From: Chlorogloeopsis fritschii PCC 6912
GTDB taxonomy: Bacteria; Cyanobacteriota; Cyanobacteriia; Cyanobacteriales; Nostocaceae
Assembly: GCF_000317285.1 (NCBI RefSeq)
Contig: NZ_AJLN01000101.1
Location: 1-57,855 of the forward strand
Reading direction: 5' to 3'
Length of the DNA: 57,855 nucleotides
In this document: piece after piece, positions 17,212 through 25,269 of the stretch
Layout of the letters: every line of letters starts with the position of its first letter
Numbering within the stretch: position 1 is the first letter of the stretch
The notes under the pieces: generated by a model
Told to the model about the DNA's origin: nothing
The model's input: the letters and a program-made list of their open reading frames with translations, nothing else
Databases searched by the model: none
Position numbers and translations under genes: made by a program

Positions 17212-18975
17212 CTAGCGTTGCCGTTTGAATTTCCAGATGCCCATGGAACCAAAGGCTATGATGCCAAAAATCAATCCAGGCTGGTTAAAGGATCTTCTCC
17301 CTCTGGGAATATCAATGGAAAATAGAGTTGTTGTTCCGCTTACCTCATTAGCCACAACCAGTAATGGCTGGCGATTAGGGCTATCTGTAGCGGGGATGAA
17401 CAGCAAACCTTCTGCACCTAGATCTCCCACAGCTGGGTTAGTTTGATCGCCGAAGTTTGTTGGCACATTGAAGTTACGATTGTTGAAGTAGTTGACAAAA
17501 ACGGGTTTGTGGGGATCAGAAACATCATAAATCATTACACCACTGATACGTTCCAATCCGATAAATGCATAGAAGCGACCATTAATTCTAGCAATCTTCA
17601 CATCTTCTGGTTCTGGCCCTTTGTCATCACTGCGGGTATCGAAACTGTTCTCCACGTGGTTAGAGTTAAAGAAGTTAGGGAATCTTTGGGCTGTGATGCG
17701 TTCAAATTCACTGCCGCTGTCGTAAACTCGGCTAAGTTTGTTGTTAGCTTCATCCCATTCCCAAATCGAGAAGGAGCGAGATCCGAACGAATATATCTGC
17801 TCAAATCGCCCATCCCCATTCACATCACCTAGAGTGTTAGTAACAGTCAACCGACCCAAATTTTCTGGACGCTTGAGTTCGGTAGCATTGGGAAAAACAT
17901 TGGAGTCTAGCTGATATCTATTATTACCAGATCGCACCTCTTCACTAAAAGCATCGTAATCACGAGCATCACCTTCGTTAGCGGTGACAATGTAGGTTTT
18001 ACCTCTAACTTTATAGGATGTAATACCATCGGGTTGGTACATACCCAAGATAGGCCAGTTAGCAATGTTAATGACGCTATCGCGATCGCTAACATCGAGG
18101 GCATTTTCTCCTAAACTATGATCTTGAAAGCCCAAGGGGATAATGTCGGTAAATTCATTATTAATTAAATCGAGAACTGCGATCGCGTTGTTCTCTTGCA
18201 AGACTACCCAGGCTTTATTACCATCATCAGCAACAGTGATATACTCTGGCTCTAAATCTTGTGCTACCGTGGCATTCGGCCCAAAAATTCGCACTCCAGC
18301 AGCACGTAGTTTATCAATCTGACTATTGAATTTAGTAAAGCTAACATTTACTACACTAGGATTGAAACGCCGTGCAATGTCGGCATTATGATTAAGAATT
18401 TGTCCCTGCACTACAGCAGCAGGTTTTTTACCAGGACTCGAACCTAACAAATTGATAATACTAACCGAACCTTCAGGATCAACGTCATAGTTTTGATTTG
18501 GTTCGCCTTCATTTGCCACTAATACACGGGTGCCATCCGGTGTAAAAGTGAGCATATCTGGTATTGCTCCCACAGTCACAGATTGGATAAATTCTCCATT
18601 AGCATCAAAAAATACCACCTTGCCTGGATCTTGTGGATTATCCGCATCGATTGCTGCTGCCAGTATGCCGTTATTAAAGGCGACACTATTAACACTACTA
18701 CCAAAGCGAGAAATATCAATTGCTGATACCAAAGAAGGATTAGTAGGTTCTTTGATGCTAATGACATCAATGCTATTACTGGCACCATTGACTACAAATA
18801 AACGTTGAGTCTTTGGATCGTAGGTAGGAATTTCCGCAGCCCCTGCATCGAATAAACCCGTGCTATAAGTACCAATAGGTTTGAGCAAAACTGCATTTAC
18901 TGGAGTTGCCAATGCCACCAACAAAGCAGCAGATAGAGCAACTAAACCGATAAGCTTTTTGATGTTAATGGTCAT
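17212..18975 (-). CDS. secreted choice-of-anchor-I / propeller-type protein with C-terminal membrane tail
   Basis: A 587-residue exported protein. A signal peptide spans residues 1-28 (LIGLVALSAALLVALATPVNA). The body carries propeller-like repeats (TYDPKTQRLFVVNGASNSID, LTFTPDGTRVLVANEGEPN, KTYIVTANEGDARDYD) typical of choice-of-anchor-I proteins, which are often annotated as alkaline-phosphatase-like. The C-terminus has a hydrophobic segment followed by KFKRQR, a cell-surface sorting or anchoring tail. Upstream at 19152-19192 is a Pho-box-like array, suggesting phosphate-limitation control. Enzyme activity is not proven by the sequence. Confidence 0.85.
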   Translation of the reverse strand: MTINIKKLIGLVALSAALLVALATPVNAVLLKPIGTYSTGLFDAGAAEIPTYDPKTQRLFVVNGASNSIDVISIKEPTNPSLVSAIDISRFGSSVNSVAFNNGILAAAIDADNPQDPGKVVFFDANGEFIQSVTVGAIPDMLTFTPDGTRVLVANEGEPNQNYDVDPEGSVSIINLLGSSPGKKPAAVVQGQILNHNADIARRFNPSVVNVSFTKFNSQIDKLRAAGVRIFGPNATVAQDLEPEYITVADDGNKAWVVLQENNAIAVLDLINNEFTDIIPLGFQDHSLGENALDVSDRDSVINIANWPILGMYQPDGITSYKVRGKTYIVTANEGDARDYDAFSEEVRSGNNRYQLDSNVFPNATELKRPENLGRLTVTNTLGDVNGDGRFEQIYSFGSRSFSIWEWDEANNKLSRVYDSGSEFERITAQRFPNFFNSNHVENSFDTRSDDKGPEPEDVKIARINGRFYAFIGLERISGVMIYDVSDPHKPVFVNYFNNRNFNVPTNFGDQTNPAVGDLGAEGLLFIPATDSPNRQPLLVVANEVSGTTTLFSIDIPRGRRSFNQPGLIFGIIAFGSMGIWKFKRQR

Positions 18976-19451
18976 GATTTTCGGAAATAATTGAGCGTTG
19001 AGCCGAGAGATACCAATTAGATTTAGGTACGATTTATCCCTGATCCCAAAATGAGAGCATGAAAAAACAACCCACTCAGCACTTTGGGGAATTTATTACC
19101 TGGAATTACATCGATTAGCGATTACAGTTACTTTTGAAAAATATCGGTCAAAGATTAAGAAAAAATTTGATTTAGGTTAACTAAAGGTAAAAAACCGTAT
19201 TTTTACTTATTATTTATAGAAAAGGTACATAAAACTTGAATTTATTCAGTGTTTGCTATCATCGGGCAAAATATCTTTTAGTGAAGATTTTAAGTATATT
19301 GCCCGAACCCGGATTGAGTTGCGATCGCTGTCCATACGATTTAGATCAGCCTACGAGTTATAGGCTGCGTAGGCTGGTTTTGTCCGTGTAGCCCATCCTT
19401 AAGGGTGTCGGCTTGCTCCAACTTTAGGATGACTAGTCAAGTTATAAATTC
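18976..19451. other. 476-bp gene-free stretch holding a Pho-box-like array
   Basis: Apart from the array at 19152-19192 (separate entry), the half nearer the aminotransferase gene (about 19340-19430) has inverted and repetitive sequence (GTAGGCTGG, CCATCCTTAAGGG) but no gene. Confidence 0.6.
19152..19192 (-). promoter_or_regulatory. Pho-box-like array of four 8-bp repeats
   Basis: Read on the minus strand, four octamers sit at exact 11-bp spacing: TTTTACCT (19185-19192), GTTAACCT (19174-19181), TCAAATTT (19163-19170) and CTTAATCT (19152-19159). The cyanobacterial PhoB/SphR site is tandem PyTTAAPyPy(T/A) repeats with 3-bp spacers. They match 7, 7, 6 and 8 of 8 positions. It lies about 180 bp upstream of the secreted protein gene. 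Binding is inference. Confidence 0.65.
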
Positions 19452-20756
19452 TCACTCTAAACTACTTAATATCTCCTTGAAAATACTTAGAGCTATCTGA
19501 ATTTGGTCACTATCGATAACCAAAGGAGGGCAGAAGCGGATCGCAGCCTTGCCGCAACCTAACAACAATAAACCGTGTAAAAAAGCTGCTTGGATAATGC
19601 GATCGCGCAATTTGGGATCGAAATTTCCTTCCTTATCTAGTAAATCTACTGCTACCATCAAACCTTTACCGCGTGGCAGCGAAATTCTGGGAAACGACTC
19701 ATGCAACTGAGTCAAGCCAGCTTGCAAGAGTTCTCCCATGTGGGAGGCATTTGCCATCAAGCCTGTTTCTAGAAGTTGTAGGGTAGTAAGAGCAGCAGCA
19801 CAGGCAACGGGATTACCACCGAAGGTAGTAGCATGGGAACCTGGAGGCCAAGTCATAATTTCTGAGCGAGAAAGAATTGCCCCTAAAGGTAATCCACTGG
19901 CAATACCCTTGGCTGTAGTAATAATATCAGGCATCACACCCCAATGCTCAATCGCAAATAAGCGTCCGGTGCGTCCCATTCCCGATTGCACTTCATCAAC
20001 TACCATGAGAATGCCATAGCGATCGCATATTTGGCGAATGCGTTGTAAAAATCCATCCTCTGGCACAATGTAGCCGCCTTCACCTTGAATTGGTTCAACA
20101 ACAATCGCCGCCACTTCATGGGGTGGTAACATTGCCGGAAATAGATATTTTTCTAGATAATCTAAGCTAGCGTGAGTACCGTAGGGAATATGCGTTACAC
20201 CTGGAACAAGAGGGCCAAATCCTGCTCTCTGTACTGCTTTAGAACCAGTTAAAGACATTGCCCCATAGGTGCGTCCGTGGAATCCTCCTAAAAAGGCAAC
20301 AATCAGAGAACGTCCGGTGTAGTATCTTGCTAGTTTAATTGCACCTTCATTAGATTCCGCACCGGAATTGGTAAAAAATACTCTCGCATTATCGGGGAAA
20401 GGAGCGCGATTAGCTAAATTTTCTGCCAATTCCACCATCGGCTCGTAGTAAAAATCAGTACCCGACATATGCAACAGCTTCACAGATTGCTCTTGAATAG
20501 CTTGCACAACTTCCGGGTGAGCGTGCCCTGTGGCAGTGACGGCAATTCCCGCAGTCATATCTAAAAAGACGTTGCCATCCACATCTTCTACCATACAACC
20601 TTCACCGCGAGCCACAACCAAAGGGTAGTCACGGGTATAGGAAGGAGAAGTTACAGCGCGATCGCGTTCCACAATATCCCTTGCACGGGGGCCAGGTAAA
20701 GAAGTTACCAAACGAGGCGATCGTGGTAAATTTTTATTTAGAGAGATACTTAACAT
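19452..20756 (-). CDS. class III PLP-dependent aminotransferase (acetylornithine/GABA/lysine aminotransferase family)
   Basis: A 434-residue cytosolic enzyme. Family motifs are FLDMTAGIAVTATGHAHPEV, the phosphate-binding TNSGAESNEGAIKLAR, VDEVQSGMGRTG with the PLP-contacting Asp, and the Schiff-base lysine in TTAKGIASGLPLGA. The N-terminal LPGPRARDIVERD resembles the acetyl-ornithine-aminotransferase-like broad-specificity group rather than a canonical ArgD. The substrate could be GABA, ornithine or lysine. An aldehyde dehydrogenase on the same strand upstream fits a two-step omega-amine oxidation. No arginine genes are adjacent. Confidence 0.9.
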   Translation of the reverse strand: MLSISLNKNLPRSPRLVTSLPGPRARDIVERDRAVTSPSYTRDYPLVVARGEGCMVEDVDGNVFLDMTAGIAVTATGHAHPEVVQAIQEQSVKLLHMSGTDFYYEPMVELAENLANRAPFPDNARVFFTNSGAESNEGAIKLARYYTGRSLIVAFLGGFHGRTYGAMSLTGSKAVQRAGFGPLVPGVTHIPYGTHASLDYLEKYLFPAMLPPHEVAAIVVEPIQGEGGYIVPEDGFLQRIRQICDRYGILMVVDEVQSGMGRTGRLFAIEHWGVMPDIITTAKGIASGLPLGAILSRSEIMTWPPGSHATTFGGNPVACAAALTTLQLLETGLMANASHMGELLQAGLTQLHESFPRISLPRGKGLMVAVDLLDKEGNFDPKLRDRIIQAAFLHGLLLLGCGKAAIRFCPPLVIDSDQIQIALSIFKEILSSLE

Positions 20757-21237
20757 TGTTTTTTAGAATTTTGAAATAATTGCTACTCAAAATTAACGCT
20801 GATTTCCAAGCGCTTGCAGTAGTATTTGATTCTATTTTGACTCGTGATTATAGTAATGGGTAGCTTGCAAAAGAACTTATGCACGAGTTATGGAATAATA
20901 AACCACAGAGGGCGCAGGGGAGAACACTGCGTTGCGGAGAGAAGTCTGTAGACGCGGAGCGGTGAGCCAGTCCGGTGGACGGGTTCCCCGGCATAAAGGA
21001 ACTGGCGAACCCGGAGGGCTTCCCGCAAGGGTGCGGCGGCTTCCGCCGTTAGCGCAAGCTCCTCCGAAGGAGGCTCAGAACTTCGGAGGGTTCCCTCCGT
21101 TGTAGCAAGTGTCCGTGACACGGAGGAAAGAGGTTTTGAGAGAAATTTTGCGTAAGTCCTAAATATAAAACTTAAAATGCGCTCTGTAAGATCCCCGACT
21201 TTTTAGAAAAGTCGGGGATCTGTGTTGTTTTGTCTAA
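20757..21237. repeat. repeat-rich gene-free stretch
   Basis: This 481-bp gap contains a dense mosaic of short GC-rich inverted motifs (GGCGGCTTCCGCC at about 21035, CCTCCGAAGGAGG near 21061, TGTCCGTGACACGGA near 21110) and flanking GGTTTATTATTCCATAAC-type sequence, also partly seen near 49762-49830. An open frame across 20888-21121 merely reads through it. This is a typical nested-repeat island of Nostocales genomes. Confidence 0.65.
21189..21221. repeat. AGATCCCCGACTTTT hairpin, copy 1
   Basis: Perfect 15-bp arms AGATCCCCGACTTTT and AAAAGTCGGGGATCT around three bases, just downstream of the aldehyde dehydrogenase stop. The same hairpin recurs at 37726-37757 and 52860-52892. It may double as a terminator here. 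Confidence 0.75.
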
Positions 21238-22734
21238 CTATTCCCGATTGTCAATTTGAGCACGTTGTAGGTTGCCGGAAAAGTCTACGTATACTGTTTT
21301 CCATTCCGTAAAAATATCTAAAGCGGTGGTGCCTGCTTCGCGATGTCCGTTGCCAGTATGCTTCACCCCGCCAAAGGGTAAATGTACTTCTGCTCCAATA
21401 GTAGGGCCATTTATATAAGTAATTCCGGCTTCAATATCGCGCATGGCAGCAAAAGCACGGTTGATATCGCGGGTGTAAATTGAAGAAGAAAGACCATAGT
21501 TTGAATCATTCAAGATATTTATAGCTTCCTCAAAATTACTAATCTCTATCAAAGCTACCACTGGGCCAAATATTTCTTCACGGGCAACTCGCATCTGGGG
21601 TGTGACATTGTCGAGAATAGTCGGCTCAAAGAAGTAACCGTGTTGTAATTCTCCCTCGCGAGCAATTTCTCCACCAATTAATACTGTTGCTCCTTCCTCA
21701 CGAGCAATATCTAGATATTTATTTACCCGTTGCAGTTGCCTTTCATTAATTATCGGCCCAACTTCGGTATTAGGATCGCTGCCAGCGCCCAAGCGAATCT
21801 TACTGGCACGTTCTTTGAGCATGGTGGTAAATTTTTCCTTGACATCCCGGTGCAGAATCAAGCGACTTGTAGCGGTGCATCGTTGCCCGGCAGTACCGAA
21901 TGCTCCCCAAACTGCACCATCAAGGGCAAGTTGCAAGTCTGCGTCTTCCATGACTATTTGGGCATTTTTTCCACCCATTTCCAAACACACACGCTTGTGA
22001 GTGCGCCCGCAGGTAGCGCCAACTTCCGCACCAGTTTCAGAGGAACCTGTAAACGATACCAAATCCACATTGGGATGTTCAACTAAAGCTTTTCCTACTT
22101 CTTCACCTACTCCATGCACCAAGTTAACAACTCCCGGTGGCAAACCTGCTTCTGCAAAAATTTCGATCAGTTTAGTGGCACAAGCAGAAGTATCTTCCGC
22201 TGGTTTGAGAATGACGGTGTTGCCGCACACTAAAGCTGGCATCGCTTTCCAACATGGGATCGCGATCGGGAAATTCCAAGGAGTGATCAGGGCGCAAACA
22301 CCGATGGGCATCCGTACCGTCATGGCGAATTTATTGGGCATTTCCGAGGGTACAGTTTGCCCAAACAACCGCCGCCCCTCACCCGCACTATAAAAAGCGC
22401 AATCAATACCTTCTTGCACATCTCCCCGCGCTTCCACGAGGGGCTTACCCATTTCCCGACTAATTAATTGTGCTAGTTCTTCTTTATATTTGCTTAGTAA
22501 TTCCCCAACTCTAAAAACGTATTCTGCTCTAGCTGGGGCGGGGACAAGTCGCCAACTACGATAAGCTTGGCGGGCAGCGCTGACTGCTGCATCTACATCA
22601 GTTGCTGTTGAACGTGGGAAAGTAGCAACAACTTCATGCTTGTTAGCAGGATTGCGGCTTTCTAGGGTAGCTGCCGATGCAGCACCTTCCCATTCACCGT
22701 TAATGTAATTATTGCAAATGAGCGGAGTAGTCAT
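21238..22734 (-). CDS. NAD(P)-dependent aldehyde dehydrogenase
   Basis: A 498-residue enzyme of the ALDH superfamily. The oxyanion Asn motif [11 protein letters not shown], the catalytic Glu in [10 protein letters not shown] and catalytic Cys in [12 protein letters not shown] are all present, as is the C-terminal [15 protein letters not shown]. The sequence resembles succinate- or 2-oxoglutarate-semialdehyde-type dehydrogenases. The start at 22734 ([15 protein letters not shown]) is preferred to the Met four residues earlier. The class III aminotransferase gene lies downstream, so it may oxidise the semialdehyde made by that enzyme; this is inference. Confidence 0.92.
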   Translation of the reverse strand: MTTPLICNNYINGEWEGAASAATLESRNPANKHEVVATFPRSTATDVDAAVSAARQAYRSWRLVPAPARAEYVFRVGELLSKYKEELAQLISREMGKPLVEARGDVQEGIDCAFYSAGEGRRLFGQTVPSEMPNKFAMTVRMPIGVCALITPWNFPIAIPCWKAMPALVCGNTVILKPAEDTSACATKLIEIFAEAGLPPGVVNLVHGVGEEVGKALVEHPNVDLVSFTGSSETGAEVGATCGRTHKRVCLEMGGKNAQIVMEDADLQLALDGAVWGAFGTAGQRCTATSRLILHRDVKEKFTTMLKERASKIRLGAGSDPNTEVGPIINERQLQRVNKYLDIAREEGATVLIGGEIAREGELQHGYFFEPTILDNVTPQMRVAREEIFGPVVALIEISNFEEAINILNDSNYGLSSSIYTRDINRAFAAMRDIEAGITYINGPTIGAEVHLPFGGVKHTGNGHREAGTTALDIFTEWKTVYVDFSGNLQRAQIDNRE

Positions 22735-22880
22735 AATATTCAGCACTCCGACTGATAGGCTGGAACTTTTGTACTAAATTGTAGCAATTGTGGCTGGTTT
22801 TCTAGGTTACCGTCAACTTAAACAATGTCTAGGTTTGCTCTCCAAAAACCTACAGCCTAAATTAGCAAATTTAATTGTGA

Positions 22881-24764
22881 CTAGCTTAAGGCTATTACCC
22901 CAACGGGAGAACCAGAACCATCTCGTAACCTTAAAATCCCAATTACGAGGGTAGCTCCTTTCGGTGGTAGTTGATCCAAATTAGTGAGGTTTTCTAGGAC
23001 AATACGCGGTTTCTCCAATACCAAACTATTGATGGCAAAAGTGGTATCTTGCCCAGGATCTACGCCGTGAGTATCAATTCCAACTCCAGCTATTTGACGT
23101 TCATTGAGTAGAAACTGAATTACATCCTTACCAAAACCAGGAAAATGCATATTTCCTTGAGCATCTTGGTTCATAAAGGCAGTGCGATCGCTCCATTTTT
23201 CTTGCCAACCTGTATATAGTAAGACAACGCTATCAGGTGGAATTTCCCCGTGTTGCTTCTCCCAAGCCAAAATATCTGCGATCGCCAGCGTATAATCTGG
23301 ATTGACTGTTACTTGTTGTTTAATATTAATTACCACCGCAGGTACAACAAGGGATTTGGCAGGGTATCGATCAATGCCTAAACCAAACTTGTGAAAACTT
23401 TTAGGAGCGTTGATATGGGTAGCACTATGTTCCCCTAAGGAAAAACGCCGAAGGTAATAACCATCTTTTTCTAATTCTGCTACAGTCTCAAACTCTACAT
23501 TCGGATCGCCCTGCCACTGAGGTATATCAGAGTCAATGACGTGGCTGAGGTGAATGATTTGTGAGTAAGTAATACTTTTGTACGCAGCCAGAAAATTCCC
23601 CGCCTCCTCTCCATTCCCCTTGTCTCCTTGTCTCCTTGTCCCCACCTCCTCTTCCTCTCCCCACCTACGCGTTAACCTCTCCAATGTCGCTTCCATTACA
23701 GCACTAGTTTGTCCTGTAACAGTAAACACCAACGCCTCACGATATACTCGTTGTGCTGGGTGATGTAAATAATTAGCAGCACCACTGGAAACAGTAACAG
23801 CTGCATGAGCTATGCGTGTTGCCAAATCAATTGCCCAAGCTCGCAGTTGTAATTTTTTTTCTAGTTCTAAACCAGGATGTTGTTGTGCTTGATGAATAGC
23901 GTTGCGACAGTCACTTAGTTCTTGCTGAAGAGATACAAAAGACTTAGCGATCGCGGGTAAGGATTTAGTCTGTGCGGTAGACTCGATAATATCCAGAGCT
24001 GCGAGAGCGCAACCTGTAGCTAGAAAGGTAGCGCGGAGAACATTGTTTTTGTCATTTTCGTGAATCCAACCGACTGTTTTAATATCAATGACAAGTTCTT
24101 GAGGCAAGAAGTAGCGAGTTAAGGTGGCAGTGACAGTATTAGTTGATGTCATTGCCGCTAGTTGGGCTGGGGAAGTAAATGTTATTCTACCTCCCGATTT
24201 TTGTTCGGTTTCGTGAAAAGGTACAACTCCAAAAACAGCACAACCATCAGGTAATGTGGCTGCGACAATAAAATCTTGAAATATACCCCATCCAGTTACC
24301 CAAGGTACTATTCCGTCTAGTTGATATCCTCCTGGTACTGGTACCGCCATAGTTAGCGGTTCACCTTCACGTCGCAGTTGAGAAAAGCCAACCCCTACTA
24401 AAACTTCACCATTCCCCATCCGAGGTAAATATGTTTCCCGAACAGGGGAATTACTGCTGGCAACAAGCATACTAGCAGCGCTTTGATGTTGAGTTTGCAG
24501 GAAAGCTAATGCACCAGAATACCGCGCTATCAGTTCTTGAAATTCACCAAAAGTTGCTTCGCTAACTTCTTTTCCACCCCAATGACGTGGAACGCGCAAT
24601 GCTAGTAAACCCAATTCTCCTAGACCGCGCAACGCACCCATTAAAATATTTGGGTTAGTGTCGATCTCGTTGGCTTGAACTGCAACTTGGTTGAGCAAGT
24701 ATGGCTTGGCAGTATCTATAACAGAGCAGCTTTTCTTTGGAAACACTCTTGCATCACAATCCAT
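22881..24764 (-). CDS. fusion of acyl-CoA dehydrogenase-like and cyclase (kynurenine-formamidase-like) domains
   Basis: A 627-residue protein with two unrelated enzyme domains. Residues 1 to about 365 resemble acyl-CoA dehydrogenase-type flavoproteins (ALRGLGELGLLALRVPRHWGG; PWVTGWGIFQDFIVAA; YREALVFTVTGQTSAVMEATLERL). A charged low-complexity linker (about 366-390) follows; its DNA is an STRR-like repeat. Residues 395-627 resemble the cyclase family (PF04199). The expected metal-binding HxGTHxDxP motif is altered to HSATHINAP at 446-454, with Asn for Asp, so hydrolase activity is doubtful. The two domains could have been separate genes joined by repeat insertion. The substrate is unknown. 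Confidence 0.75.
   Translation of the reverse strand: MDCDARVFPKKSCSVIDTAKPYLLNQVAVQANEIDTNPNILMGALRGLGELGLLALRVPRHWGGKEVSEATFGEFQELIARYSGALAFLQTQHQSAASMLVASSNSPVRETYLPRMGNGEVLVGVGFSQLRREGEPLTMAVPVPGGYQLDGIVPWVTGWGIFQDFIVAATLPDGCAVFGVVPFHETEQKSGGRITFTSPAQLAAMTSTNTVTATLTRYFLPQELVIDIKTVGWIHENDKNNVLRATFLATGCALAALDIIESTAQTKSLPAIAKSFVSLQQELSDCRNAIHQAQQHPGLELEKKLQLRAWAIDLATRIAHAAVTVSSGAANYLHHPAQRVYREALVFTVTGQTSAVMEATLERLTRRWGEEEEVGTRRQGDKGNGEEAGNFLAAYKSITYSQIIHLSHVIDSDIPQWQGDPNVEFETVAELEKDGYYLRRFSLGEHSATHINAPKSFHKFGLGIDRYPAKSLVVPAVVINIKQQVTVNPDYTLAIADILAWEKQHGEIPPDSVVLLYTGWQEKWSDRTAFMNQDAQGNMHFPGFGKDVIQFLLNERQIAGVGIDTHGVDPGQDTTFAINSLVLEKPRIVLENLTNLDQLPPKGATLVIGILRLRDGSGSPVGVIALS
23595..23665. repeat. 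STRR-like C/T-rich repeat inside a coding region
   Basis: Short runs such as TTGTCTCCTTGTCTCC and CCTCTTCCTCTCC lie in frame in the dehydrogenase-cyclase fusion and encode its Glu/Gly/Arg-rich linker. Similar repeats are otherwise intergenic in this window. Confidence 0.65.
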
Positions 24765-25269
24765 AGGCGCTAGTTAGCTTAACAAAGTTAAGTATGAAGT
24801 ATAAAGGCTTCTTACTTCATCTCACCCAGGGAAGCGTCTATAGGAATCTGTACACTTTCATCTTTAGATAAAGAATCCCTCCAAAACTTGCAAAAAATAG
24901 GTTTTGGAGGGTTCAAATGTTGCAGCAAAAAGTGAATTATTAATAGATTAACAGCTAATTAGATAATTTTTGACTAAGATTTGGTTAAATTTACTTAAGT
25001 TTGTCCGAGATTTTGTTCTTTTATCCAAAAGAATAAAAAATAATTAATACCTGGATTTCTGTATAAATGACCAAGTTAATGTTTTCTAATCGATGTTATC
25101 AGAGATTGCAATTTTGTTGCAAAATCTAAAGGAAAGTACGAAATTTTCATATTTTGTCGTAGTCTTAAGAAAGAATACATCAAAAGTATATCTATCATTA
25201 CAATAGATGACATTTACCACAGTTTTGTAATGATATTTTGCAGTAATTCTGTATAGTTCAGTCTAATAA
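24765..25269. other. 505-bp AT-rich gene-free stretch with one hairpin
   Basis: The only structure seen is an 11-bp perfect inverted repeat, CCCTCCAAAAC (24877-24887) and GTTTTGGAGGG (24901-24911). On the minus strand it is followed by ATTCTTTATC, so it could be a weak terminator for the histidine kinase transcript. No gene recognised. Confidence 0.5.

Noticed and set aside
20888-21121. 77-codon minus-strand open frame
   Set aside because: It reads through a mosaic of GC-rich dispersed repeats, has no ribosome site and no protein-like pattern.
22001-22393. 130-codon plus-strand frame within the aldehyde dehydrogenase gene
   Set aside because: Antisense of a well-conserved enzyme with intact catalytic motifs; no independent support.
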